Shown: positions 16,704 to 25,258 of the stretch, in pieces
How positions within the stretch are numbered: position 1 is the first letter of the stretch
How the letters are laid out: every line of letters starts with the position of its first letter
Source: an uncultured Opitutia bacterium
GTDB lineage: Bacteria; Verrucomicrobiota; Verrucomicrobiia; Opitutales; Opitutaceae
Assembly (NCBI GenBank): GCA_903902745.1
Contig: CAIUWA010000012.1
Location: 1-64,000, forward strand
Direction: 5' to 3'
Length of the DNA: 64,000 bases
Notes under the pieces: generated by a model
The model's input: only the letters and a program-made list of their open reading frames with translations
Database searches by the model: none
Told to the model about the DNA's origin: nothing
Translations under genes and position numbers: made by a program

Positions 16704-19700
16704 TCACTTCCGCGCCGCCTGCTCCTTCAGCAACTGCGCCAGTGTCGCGCGCGCGGCCTTGTATTCTTCGGTGCGGCCATTTTTCGCCAGTATTTGAGCA
16801 AAGCGCGGATCCTCGCGCCACGGATCCCACATCGTCCCCCAGTAAATTCCAAGCTGCAGAACCGGCTGCGTTTGCCCTAGGAACGGGAGCGCTTCGTCGA
16901 AACGGCCCAACGCCACCAAAACCCAGCCCCGCATATAGCTGCCACTCGGCAGGCGCGCGAAGACCTCCTTGGCGTAATCCTCCGCCTCGCGCTCGAAGCC
17001 CGCCTGGCGCAGCACAAAAATCGCGTTGGGATCCGCGTCCCAGCGCGGACGCAGCTCGCCGTTCCGGCGAGCCCGGCGTGCCGTCTCCACCGCCTCGTCC
17101 TTCCGCCCCAGGGCCAGTAAAGCCTCGGCGACGTATCCGAGGCTGGGGATGAAGATGTCCGTCTCCGCCCGCAGGGCCGCCGCCCGCGTGGCGGTCTTGA
17201 GCGCGTCCCCGTAACGCTGCGCCGACACCAGTCCCTTGAGGTAAACCTGGTAGTTGATGAACCAAAGCGGATCGAGTTCGGCTGCTTTTTCGTATTCCAG
17301 CAGGGATTCGTCGATTCGCCCCAACGCGGTCAGGATATTACCATGCCAGCACCGCACGACGGGATCGTTGGGGTTCAATGCCAGGGCCCGCTGAAACTCC
17401 TGCTCCGATTCGGCCAGCCGGTTCCCGACCGACAAACCGAAGCCCAGCACCGCATGCGGCTCGGCCAGCGTGGGATCGAGATCGATGGCCCGCTGCGCTT
17501 CCGCTCGCCCTCTGCCCGCGTCCGCGGGATTGGCGTCGTAGCCATCGAGCAACCGGTATTGGTCCCGGATCACGCAGACGCCCGCCAGTCCCGAATGGGC
17601 CTCGGCGTATTTGGGGTCGATTTCGATCGCCTTCACGAACGCGGTCTCCGCCCGCGCGAATCCCTCGTCATTGCGGAGGTTCCAGAAATAACGTCCCTCC
17701 AGCACCAGCCGGTGCGCCTCCGGATCGACCGTCCGCACCACCCGCGGCGTGTCGCCCATCTTGAGCTGCAGGTTCTTCGCGATCAGCCCCGCGATCTCGT
17801 CCTGCACGGCGAAGATGTCCTTCAGCTCGCGCGTGAAGGTGTCCGACCAGACATGGAACCCGTCCGCCGCGCTGATGAGCTGCGCCGTGATCCGCACCTG
17901 CGTCCCCGCCTTCCGCACGCTGCCCTCGACGACGTAGGCCACGCCGAGTTGCTTGGCGATGTCCGCCATCGGCACCTGCTTGCCCTTGAAATAAAACGCC
18001 GACGTCCGCGCCGCCACCTTCAGGCCCGGGATCTTCGCCAGCACATTCAGCAGTTCCTCGCTGATGCCGTCGGAGAAATACTCGTTCTCCGTGTCGCCGC
18101 TCAAATTCGCGAATGCCAGCACGGCGACGGACTTTTGATCTACCTTTGTCGGAGATTCCGCCGGCGACGGCGCCCCGGGCTTTCGGTTTTCCGCGCTTTT
18201 CATTTCCTCGACCAGCTCGGCATAGCCCGGCTGGTCGTGCAGCGGCGCCCAGCGCAGCTCGACCGCGAGCAGCGCGGCGGAAACCCCGCCCCACTCGCTC
18301 CGGTAGGAAGAGTGGCGCAGCACCTCGATGGCGCGGACCGGGGCGCCCAACCGGGCGTAAGCGTCGGCGACATACTCCGCCGTCCCCGTGTTGCCGCCCT
18401 TGCCGGTCAGGTGGTTCGAGACCTGGCGCAGCCGGGCATCCGCGGCGCACGCGTCGGCGACCGTCCGGGCCTCCGCCGTGCGGTGTTCCCCGGCGAGAAT
18501 GACCGCGAGCATCGAGCGCCATTGGATCTCCGCGGGATCGGCGGCCATTTTCTCGCGCACGATTCGTTCTGCAGTCTGCCATTGTTCCGTGGCGAGTTCG
18601 GGGTGCCCGGCCAGCTCCTGCGCCTGCGCAATCAGGAACGCCTTCGGGCCAACAAAGAAGTTGTCCTCCAGGTAGTCGACCGCGAGGTCCGATATCACCC
18701 GCACGGCCGTGGCGGCGTCGCGCTGCAGCATGGCGGCATAGTAACGCACAACCGCCACCCGCGGTTCGTCCCGGCGGATCTCCGGCACCCGGTCCAACCA
18801 GCCGATCATTTTCACGGGATCGGCCGTCCGCAGGCTCTCGACTCCGGCCCGATAGACGAAGGTTCGCCAAAATGGCTGCGCCGCGATCGCGTGTTCCAGC
18901 GCCGCGGCGGCATCGTCGAATCTCCCGGAAAATGCAAACTGGTCCCCGGCGTAGTAAAACAATTCCGCCGGTCGTGGCACCCGGGCGGCCATGTCCAGCA
19001 GCATCTGTCCGCGTGCCGCCTGATCCGGCAGCTGCCACGCTTGCGCGATGATGACCCGGACGTTTTGCGGATCGGCGGCCTGCGCGCGGTCGAGGTAGTC
19101 CTTGGCCTGGGCGTTTTCGCCGACCGCGAGGCGACGCAGGCCCAGCGCCAGCAGGGCGTCGACGGAACGCGGATCCAGCCTCAGCGCGTTTTCGCCGTCC
19201 GCCTGGGAGCGGACCAGGCGCTCCCGGTTCAAATCATAGGCCCGGGCAAAAAGATACTGGTTGAGCAGAGCCGATGCGCCCCACGCCGACCCGGACAAGG
19301 GCGCCAGCTCGGTGGCGCGCTTCAGGAGTTTCTCCGCGAGGAAGAATTCGGTGCGACCGGAATCAGGGTCGTAGATGAGCTCGCGCGCCTTCTGGACGTC
19401 TTGGTCGGCCTCGCTGGGCGCAGGCGCGGTCGTAGCCGGCCCGGCGCCCGCATTCGACGCCGGGTTTGTTTCGCCGTGGCGCCGGGAGATGAAAACGACG
19501 ACGGCAACGGCCACGACTGCCGCGATGACCCAGGCCAGCCGCCCGCGGAGCGACCGGCCCGCCTCCGGCAGATTTCGGGGCGCGATACCCTCAGCGCGCG
19601 CCGATGAACTCACCTGCGCCGCCTCCTGCTTCAGCACGCCGGTGCGGTGCGACCAGAGTTTCAGGAAGCGCGCCTTCACGTCGGGTGGCACCTCTCCGCC

Positions 19701-20003
19701 GCGGAGCCGCGTCCACTGCACGGTGCGAAAACGATCCGGCACAAGCGCGTCGGGTTCGCGCGTGTCGTCGATCACGACGGGCAGGATGAACGGCACACCC
19801 GCCGCGATGCCGCGCGCCCGCTCCGCCGCGAGATCCCACTCGATGCGGAAATAGCCCTCATGCCGCGCCTCCGTGTTCGCCGAGATGACCGGGAGGAACA
19901 GCACGCACTCCTTGATCTGCCCGCGGATCTTCCGGTCCCACTCGTCGCCGTGCTCCAGCCCGCCGTCCGCATCGAACCACACCTCCACGCCCGCCTGTCT
20001 CAA
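16704..20003 (-). CDS. TIR - transmembrane - TPR - TolB/FlgO-like - TPR protein (TIR paralogue C), 5' end damaged
   Basis: At least 1099 residues from a TTG at 20003, but the TIR fold clearly continues upstream in the same frame ('AVFLSYASQDAEAAKRICD') to a stop at 20115-20117, with no ATG, GTG or TTG there. An ATG at 20092 (MSQRS) is one frame off. So the start is either frameshifted or lost. Domains from the TTG: rest of TIR (1-115), membrane helix (155-173), TPRs (190-600), TolB/FlgO-like domain (about 619-745; 'KSVAVLAFANLSGDTENEYFSDGISEELLNVLA'), second TPR array (750-1090). The middle part looks like a fusion of two TPR modules. Role unknown. Confidence 0.75.
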   Translation of the reverse strand: MRQAGVEVWFDADGGLEHGDEWDRKIRGQIKECVLFLPVISANTEARHEGYFRIEWDLAAERARGIAAGVPFILPVVIDDTREPDALVPDRFRTVQWTRLRGGEVPPDVKARFLKLWSHRTGVLKQEAAQVSSSARAEGIAPRNLPEAGRSLRGRLAWVIAAVVAVAVVVFISRRHGETNPASNAGAGPATTAPAPSEADQDVQKARELIYDPDSGRTEFFLAEKLLKRATELAPLSGSAWGASALLNQYLFARAYDLNRERLVRSQADGENALRLDPRSVDALLALGLRRLAVGENAQAKDYLDRAQAADPQNVRVIIAQAWQLPDQAARGQMLLDMAARVPRPAELFYYAGDQFAFSGRFDDAAAALEHAIAAQPFWRTFVYRAGVESLRTADPVKMIGWLDRVPEIRRDEPRVAVVRYYAAMLQRDAATAVRVISDLAVDYLEDNFFVGPKAFLIAQAQELAGHPELATEQWQTAERIVREKMAADPAEIQWRSMLAVILAGEHRTAEARTVADACAADARLRQVSNHLTGKGGNTGTAEYVADAYARLGAPVRAIEVLRHSSYRSEWGGVSAALLAVELRWAPLHDQPGYAELVEEMKSAENRKPGAPSPAESPTKVDQKSVAVLAFANLSGDTENEYFSDGISEELLNVLAKIPGLKVAARTSAFYFKGKQVPMADIAKQLGVAYVVEGSVRKAGTQVRITAQLISAADGFHVWSDTFTRELKDIFAVQDEIAGLIAKNLQLKMGDTPRVVRTVDPEAHRLVLEGRYFWNLRNDEGFARAETAFVKAIEIDPKYAEAHSGLAGVCVIRDQYRLLDGYDANPADAGRGRAEAQRAIDLDPTLAEPHAVLGFGLSVGNRLAESEQEFQRALALNPNDPVVRCWHGNILTALGRIDESLLEYEKAAELDPLWFINYQVYLKGLVSAQRYGDALKTATRAAALRAETDIFIPSLGYVAEALLALGRKDEAVETARRARRNGELRPRWDADPNAIFVLRQAGFEREAEDYAKEVFARLPSGSYMRGWVLVALGRFDEALPFLGQTQPVLQLGIYWGTMWDPWREDPRFAQILAKNGRTEEYKAARATLAQLLKEQAARK

Positions 20004-20050
20004 CGTGTCACAGATACGCTTCGCGGCCTCGGCATCTTGGGAGGCATAAC

Positions 20051-20215
20051 TCAGGAAGACCGCTTTGTGCTCGTCGCTGATCGTTGAGACATTGCGCGCC
20101 TTGTCCTCCGGAGCTCAACGAGCGAAGGAGGAAGCGCCTCGCAGATGTGCCGCGCCGCCTCCGCGTCCTGCGAGGCATACGACAGAAATACCACTTTGTT
20201 CGATCCCTCGTTCAT
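20051..20215 (-). pseudogene. Remnant of a further TIR gene (paralogue B), about 28 codons
   Basis: ATG 20215 (overlapping the stop of paralogue A as ATGA) begins MNEGSNKVVFLSYASQDAEA and continues ARHICEAL, the first strand and helix of a TIR domain. The frame then runs into a REP-like unit (20101-20133) and ends at 20051 after unrelated residues. Its DNA differs from the matching part of paralogue C at many synonymous sites, so it is the head of a distinct gene rather than a fresh duplicate. The rest has been deleted. Confidence 0.7.
20101..20133. repeat. REP-like unit at the junction of TIR paralogues B and C
   Basis: On the minus strand: CCTCCTTCGCTCGTTGAGCT then CCGGAGGACAA, a short hairpin-forming unit. 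It matches the dispersed 'TCCTTCGCTC..GAGCT.CGGAGGAC' word that I associate with verrucomicrobial genomes, and is related in shape to the unit inside RecD2 (4988). It sits exactly where the B reading frame leaves TIR homology. Confidence 0.6.
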
Positions 20216-21090
20216 GCCCGCTTCACCATCTGAGCGTCCGGTTGGCCGCGGTTTTCCACCACGGCAAACGGTGAACGATTCCAAATGTCCCGTGCCTTCA
20301 GACAGGGGCCGTAAGCCGCCAGGTTGACCCTGGGGGCGCGGTCGATCCGGGCTTTTTCCTGCGGCGAGAGTGCAGCCACTCCCACTGAAACGGCTCCCAT
20401 TTTTGTATCCCGGGCAGGGCCGGAAGCGAGATGCCGCCACCACCAGACTGCCACTGCTCCGACGATCAAAATTCCGGCAAGGACGGCCCAGGCCCACCGG
20501 GGAAAATCTCCCTGGCGGCGTCCGAACCCGATCCGGTGTAACGGGGCCGGTTGCTGAGTCTCTGCAGAAGCCGCGGTTACGTTCTCGGCCGGAGCGGAAG
20601 GCACGGGGTCCCCCTTGCGTTGCCCGGTGCGGGGACGTCCCACCAGCAGGCGCTTTACCTGATCCACAAACTGCGGCGTCGGCAGGGCGCCCGGCAGGCG
20701 CGTCCACGGCACTTGCATGAATTCCTCGGGTACCGCCGCGCCTTGTTCCGGGGTGTCGTCGATCACGACTGGAACAAAAAACGCGACCCCCGCCGCCATG
20801 TCGGGTGTCCGACTGACGGCCACCTTCCACTCGTGCCGGAAATTGCCCTCCTGGCGTTCCTGAGTCGTGGCGGAAATCACGGGCAGGAAGAGCGCGCACT
20901 TCTGGATCTGGTGTCGGATCTTCGCATCCCATGCATCGCCGCCGCGCAGTTCATTGTGATCGAACCACACTTCCACGTCCTGGCTCCGCAGCGCATCGGC
21001 AATGCGCCGGGCCGCGGCGGTGTCCTCGCGCGCGTAACTAAGAAACACGGCGCGGGGGGCGGATGCAGGCGTGCTGGAATCGGCCGACAT
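20212..21090 (-). CDS. Short TIR - transmembrane protein, internally deleted (TIR paralogue A)
   Basis: A 292-residue protein from ATG 21090. TIR is at about 13-150 ('AVFLSYAREDTAAARRIADAL', 'VEVWFDHNELRGGDAWDAKI', 'ALFLPVISATT', 'EGNFRHEWKVA'), a membrane helix at about 199-218, then 'LSPQEKARIDRAPRVNLAAY' (241-260). In paralogue D the equivalent 'LSPGEKSRLERAPTTNTAAY' comes only after the whole TolB/FlgO-like domain. So about 150 residues have been cut out precisely, and the TPR tail is also lost. It may still work as a minimal membrane TIR protein. The stop overlaps the ATG of remnant B, implying former translational coupling of the array. Confidence 0.8.
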   Translation of the reverse strand: MSADSSTPASAPRAVFLSYAREDTAAARRIADALRSQDVEVWFDHNELRGGDAWDAKIRHQIQKCALFLPVISATTQERQEGNFRHEWKVAVSRTPDMAAGVAFFVPVVIDDTPEQGAAVPEEFMQVPWTRLPGALPTPQFVDQVKRLLVGRPRTGQRKGDPVPSAPAENVTAASAETQQPAPLHRIGFGRRQGDFPRWAWAVLAGILIVGAVAVWWWRHLASGPARDTKMGAVSVGVAALSPQEKARIDRAPRVNLAAYGPCLKARDIWNRSPFAVVENRGQPDAQMVKRA

Positions 21091-21181
21091 TGTTAAGTGA
21101 CGAATGCCACCGCGGCTTACACCTTGCCAGCCCAAACCCCTGCCAGCACGCGCTGATGCCAATCTGCTGCATTCCAAACCT

Positions 21182-21285
21182 GGTTTCACACAGAGGCACG
21201 GAGGACACAGAGTTGGGAAGCCCCAACCCAACGATGATTGGGTGACCGGAAGTTCTCCGTGATCTCCGTGCCTCTGTGTGAAACC
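21182..21285. repeat. 'GGTTTCACACAGAGGCACGGAG' long palindrome
   Basis: Left arm GGTTTCACACAGAGGCACGG and right arm CCGTGCCTCTGTGTGAAACC are exact complements over 20 bases, with further pairing (GGAGGACACAGAG / CTCCGTGATCTC) inside. It occupies the 281-base divergent gap between TIR paralogue A and the M16 peptidase gene. No promoter motif was picked out with confidence. Confidence 0.8.
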
Positions 21286-21371
21286 TGATCGATGGGCATC
21301 CGCCGCATCCGCAAACGGCTTGGCCTCGCGGCACTCTTGGCTACGGTGCCGGTCGCAAGTCCCCATCCCGC

Positions 21372-24227
21372 ATGAAACTCCCCGCCTTCCGTTCCCTGCT
21401 CCTTCCCTGGCTCTTCGCCTTCGCGCCGGCCGCCGCCCTTTTTGCCGCCGAGCCCCCTGCCGTTGTCCGGATGAACGGCTCGCGGCCCGAGCCGGGCCAG
21501 GGCGTAACGTTCGTCAAGACCGCCGGCGGCATTTCCGAGTACACGCTCGACGCCAACAAGCTCTCCGTGCTCCTGCTGGAGGACCACTCCGCGCCCGTCC
21601 TGACCTTCATGGTCACCTACCGCGTCGGCTCCCGCAACGAGGTCACCGGCTCCACGGGTGCCACCCATCTGCTCGAGCACCTCATGTTCAAGGGCAGTGC
21701 GCATTTCAACGCCGACCTCGGCAACGGCTTCGACACGGTGCTCGACAAGTTCGGCGCGAACAACAACGCGACCACCAGTCTCGACCGCACCAACTACTAT
21801 GAGAACCTGCCGAGCGACCGCCTCGAGCTGGCTGTCCAGCTCGAGTCCGACCGCATGCGCGGCCTGCTGCTGCGCGAATCCGACCGCGCCCCCGAGATGA
21901 CGGTCGTGCGCAACGAATTCGAACGCGGCGAAAACGACCCCGTCTCCGCCCTCGACAAGGAGATCTCCGCCGCCGCCTACATCGCTCATCCCTACCACCA
22001 CCCGACCATCGGCTGGCGCTCCGACATCGAGAAGGTCTCGATTGAGAAGCTGCGCGCGTTCTACGACACGTTCTACTGGCCGGACAACGCGACCGTCACG
22101 ATCATCGGGGATTTCAAGCCGGCGAACGCGCTCGGCCTGCTCAAGCAATACTACGGCCCGATTCCCGCCGCGCCCCACGCGCTGCCGGAGATTTACACCG
22201 AGGAGCCCGCGCAACAGGGCCCGCGCCGCGTCACGGTCAAGCGCGCCGGCGAACTCGGCGTCGTCGGCGTCGCCTACAAGATTCCCGCCGGCCTGCACGC
22301 CGACCACCCCGCCCTCGCGATCCTCGGCGACATTCTCGCCGACGGGAAAAACAGCCGGCTCTATCGCGCGCTCATCGACCAGAACCTCGCCGTGAGCGCG
22401 GATGCGTACGTCAACTTCACCCGCGATGACTCGCTGCTGAACATTTACGTGCGCCTCGCGCCCGGCACGACGCACGAGCAGGCCGAGAAGATCATCCTCG
22501 CCGAGGTGGAGAAGCTGAAGGCGGGCGGCGTGACGCCCGACGAGGTCGCGCGCGCCATCAGCAAGGAATCCGCGAGCACCGCCTACGGCCGTGACGGCGG
22601 ATTCGCGATCGCGAGCCAGATCAACGAGGACATCGCCGCGGGCGACTGGACGGCCTACCTCACGATCCCGGAGAAGATCAAGGCCGTCACCGCCGCTGAG
22701 GTGAACCGCGTCGCCAAGACCTATCTGCTCGAGGACCAGAGCACTTCGGGCTGGTTCATCCCGGTAAGAGAGGGCGGTGCCGCCGATTCCGCGGCTGGCC
22801 CAAAACAGGAGCCCTCCAAGCGCCATGGCTTCGGCCAGCCGAATTTCTACCGGGATCCGGAAGGGGAAGCGGATGCCGGACGCCGGACGCCGGACGCCAG
22901 AGGACTGAATGCCAGTGAGGCCGTTGCCGCAGGAGGCGGTAGCGGAGTGACTTCCGGCGCCCTGATCGCGCCGCAGGTCGTCCGACGCAAGGTAGCGGGC
23001 ATTGACCGCATCACCTTGAAAACTTCCCTGCAGGACGTCGTGACCATCCGCGGCAGCCTGCCGGCCGGCGATGTGTTCAATCCTCAGAACCATCCTGCCC
23101 TCGCCGACCTTACGGCCGGCCTGCTCGACAAGGGCACGGTGACGCACGACAAGTTCGCCCTGGCCGGGCAGCTGGAAGACATGGGGGCGGAGATCGGATT
23201 CGACAGCAGCTCGCAGAACCTCGTGTTCACCGCGAAGTGCCTGAAGAAGGACGTGCCGCTCGTGCTCAGCCTGCTCGCGGAGCAGTTGCGCACGCCCGCG
23301 TTCTCCGCCGAGGAGCTGGAAAAATTGAAGAAGCAGTCCGCCGGCGAATACCAGGAGCGGCTCGACGACACCAATTTCCGGGCGAGCCAGGCGCTGAGTC
23401 GCGCCCTCTTTCCCGCGGGCCATCCCAATCACCCGGCGGAGGCGGAAAGCTATCTCGCCGATCTCGCGGCGGTGAGCATCGACGACATCAAGGCCTTCCA
23501 CGCCGCGCACTATGGCCCGGCCGCCATGCTGTTCGTGGCCGTGGGCGACGTGGATGACGCGGCCATCGATGCCGCTCTCAGCACCGCGTTCGCCGGCTGG
23601 ACCGGTGGATCGCCACTGCCGGCCGCACCGCGGGCCGCCCTGCCGGCCGCCGCGCGCACGGAGAAAATCCCGATGCCCGGCAAGGCGAGCGTCTCCGTGT
23701 TCATCGGCCTGCCCGACGGCTTGAAGTACAGCGACCCAGACCGGATCGCGCTGGCGGCGGCCACCGAGGTGTTCGGCGGCGGCTATTTTTCCTCGCGCCT
23801 GCTCGCCACCGTTCGCGGCAAGGAGGGGCTGACCTACGGCATCTACGCCTCCCTACGCAACGACACCTACACCGACGGGCAGTGGGCCATCCAGGCCACG
23901 TTCGCGCCCAAGCTGCTCGACAAGGGCCTGGCCTCCACCCAGCGCGAGCTGCAGCGCTTCGCCCGCGAAGGCGTGACGGCGGAGGAACTCCGCGATTTCA
24001 AGGGCGCGATCACCGGGAGCTACAAGCTCGCACTCGCCACCAGTCGCGGGGTCGCCAGCCAGCTCCTCACGAACGTGCAGCGCGGCCTGCCGCTGGATTT
24101 CATCGACACCTATCCGAAGCAGGTGGACGCGCTCACCCTCGAGCAGGTGAATGCGGCGGTGAAAAAATACCTCACCCCGGACAAGATGATCACCGTCATG
24201 GCCGGTTCGCTGCCCGAGGCGAAGTGA
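21372..24227 (+). CDS. Secreted M16 family zinc metallopeptidase, two-domain
   Basis: A 951-residue protein with a signal peptide (about 1-26, ending ALFAAE). The N-terminal half has the inverted zinc motif HLLEH at 99-103 and the downstream Glu region 'TVVRNEFERGEN' (Glu182); M16 features include 'FDTVLDKFGANNNATTSLDRTNYY'. The C-terminal half (about 540-951) is a second M16 repeat without HxxEH, carrying the 'SRLLATVRGKEGLTYGIYASL' substrate-binding block. Full-length pitrilysin-like proteases of this size act in the periplasm. The linker between halves (about 500-530) contains low-complexity DNA (22871-22904). It stands alone, after a divergent repeat region. Confidence 0.9.
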   Translation: MKLPAFRSLLLPWLFAFAPAAALFAAEPPAVVRMNGSRPEPGQGVTFVKTAGGISEYTLDANKLSVLLLEDHSAPVLTFMVTYRVGSRNEVTGSTGATHLLEHLMFKGSAHFNADLGNGFDTVLDKFGANNNATTSLDRTNYYENLPSDRLELAVQLESDRMRGLLLRESDRAPEMTVVRNEFERGENDPVSALDKEISAAAYIAHPYHHPTIGWRSDIEKVSIEKLRAFYDTFYWPDNATVTIIGDFKPANALGLLKQYYGPIPAAPHALPEIYTEEPAQQGPRRVTVKRAGELGVVGVAYKIPAGLHADHPALAILGDILADGKNSRLYRALIDQNLAVSADAYVNFTRDDSLLNIYVRLAPGTTHEQAEKIILAEVEKLKAGGVTPDEVARAISKESASTAYGRDGGFAIASQINEDIAAGDWTAYLTIPEKIKAVTAAEVNRVAKTYLLEDQSTSGWFIPVREGGAADSAAGPKQEPSKRHGFGQPNFYRDPEGEADAGRRTPDARGLNASEAVAAGGGSGVTSGALIAPQVVRRKVAGIDRITLKTSLQDVVTIRGSLPAGDVFNPQNHPALADLTAGLLDKGTVTHDKFALAGQLEDMGAEIGFDSSSQNLVFTAKCLKKDVPLVLSLLAEQLRTPAFSAEELEKLKKQSAGEYQERLDDTNFRASQALSRALFPAGHPNHPAEAESYLADLAAVSIDDIKAFHAAHYGPAAMLFVAVGDVDDAAIDAALSTAFAGWTGGSPLPAAPRAALPAAARTEKIPMPGKASVSVFIGLPDGLKYSDPDRIALAAATEVFGGGYFSSRLLATVRGKEGLTYGIYASLRNDTYTDGQWAIQATFAPKLLDKGLASTQRELQRFAREGVTAEELRDFKGAITGSYKLALATSRGVASQLLTNVQRGLPLDFIDTYPKQVDALTLEQVNAAVKKYLTPDKMITVMAGSLPEAK
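22871..22904. repeat. Low-complexity GGACGCC repeat in the M16 linker
   Basis: GGATGCCGGACGCCGGACGC and CGGACGCCAGAGGA: three tandem seven-base units followed by AGAGGACTG. It is in frame and encodes DAGRRTPDARG-type residues between the two M16 domains. It resembles the wording of the intergenic repeat at 9481-9560. Confidence 0.55.
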
Positions 24228-24236
24228 CGGTTGGGC

Positions 24237-24312
24237 CGGATGATCAGATGGTCGGAGGGTCGGAAATTCGGAGGATCAGACCATCCGATCATCTGAACAT
24301 CCGATCATCCGG
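24237..24312. repeat. 'CCGGATGATCAGATGGTC' palindrome, copy 1
   Basis: CCGGATGATCAGATGGTC is matched by GACCATCCGATCATCTG and CCGATCATCCGG. It lies between the converging M16 and DUF4159 genes. A second copy at 26814-26889 has nearly the same arms but a different loop. Confidence 0.8.
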
Positions 24313-24334
24313 TTTGTCCCGCGGGTTCGCCGCG

Positions 24335-25204
24335 CTAGTGCGTCATCGCGTACACCACGATGTTGATGAACATCGGGTACGCCATGCCCTCGGAAATCAC
24401 GTGGAAATAGGCGGGGTCATCACCCTCGTGCTCCCAGCCGTCGCCAAAATGGTTGTTGTGGCAGATGATCATCATCATGCGCCCCTTGTCGTCATACATC
24501 GCGAAGTAGTGCGGATCATGGGTCAGGACATCGTAGTCGCGGTTCGGATCGTAGAAGATGCCGAACCGCTGGTAGACCCCCGAGGTCGGCATCTGCGGCT
24601 TGGTCTTGAAATTGTACACCGTGTGAAAGATCGGGTGGTCGATGGCGAGGTCGGTCGCCTCGCGATTGGGAAAAAGCCGCTTCATCTCGGCCAGGAAATT
24701 ATTCCACGCGGCGTCGCCCCAGAAATTGTCGACCATCATGAACCCCCCGTTGAGCAGGTACTCGCGCAGGGCCACCATTTCCTGCTCGCGGAAGGACAGG
24801 TTTTCCACCCCCGACAGGTACACGAATGGAAACTTCACCAGGTCCGCCTTGGTGATGTCGATCGGGTTCGGCCCCGGGCGCACCATCATCGAGGTGATCT
24901 GGTGCACCCGATACGAGATCATCACGTCCGCCAGCGGGTAATCCTCCTGCCATGACATGCGGCGGCCAAAGCCGAAGCCACCCACGCCCTGATGCTTCAG
25001 CCGCGCGAAGGTGAACAAATCCTCCTTGAACGCGGGATTCACCGGCCACTGCATTTCCTGGTTCGACAAGTCATCGAGGTAGCTGTTCTGCCCGCCGCCA
25101 CCCTGGCGACCTCCCTGGGCCAAACCCGTCAAGGGCAGCAGGGCCGTGAGGATCATTCCGATGCGCCAGCTGCGAAACCAGCCGAGGGGGAGCGCCGCAT
25201 TCAT
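24335..25204 (-). CDS. Secreted DUF4159 protein
   Basis: A 289-residue protein with an N-terminal signal-like segment (about 12-30, IGMILTALLPLTGLAQ) and a Gly/Gln-rich spacer. The body has DUF4159 features: 'FTFARLKHQGVGGFGFGRR', 'WQEDYPLADVMISYRVHQIT', 'FPFVYLSGVENLSFREQEMVALREYLLNGGFMMVDNFWG' and 'HPIFHTVYNFK'. The family has a flavodoxin/glutamine-amidotransferase-like fold and often sits next to MoxR/BatA genes, but here it is alone. Function unknown; probably periplasmic. Confidence 0.8.
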   Translation of the reverse strand: MNAALPLGWFRSWRIGMILTALLPLTGLAQGGRQGGGGQNSYLDDLSNQEMQWPVNPAFKEDLFTFARLKHQGVGGFGFGRRMSWQEDYPLADVMISYRVHQITSMMVRPGPNPIDITKADLVKFPFVYLSGVENLSFREQEMVALREYLLNGGFMMVDNFWGDAAWNNFLAEMKRLFPNREATDLAIDHPIFHTVYNFKTKPQMPTSGVYQRFGIFYDPNRDYDVLTHDPHYFAMYDDKGRMMMIICHNNHFGDGWEHEGDDPAYFHVISEGMAYPMFINIVVYAMTH

Positions 25205-25258
25205 ACTCTGCTCATCAAACCCAGTGAGGGCCGTTTGTCCAATCCGGAGTCAGCTTGT

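Noticed and set aside
17343-19607. 754-codon plus-strand frame over TIR paralogue C
   Set aside because: Antisense shadow of a TPR-rich gene; no signal, motif or ribosome site.
14270-21090. Thoeris system call based on the TIR genes
   Set aside because: No ThsA (SIR2/SLOG effector) is adjacent and the TIR proteins carry membrane and TPR parts unlike ThsB.
21186-23510. 774-codon minus-strand frame over the M16 gene
   Set aside because: Antisense shadow: composition biased, no domain, and the M16 frame is fully supported by motifs.
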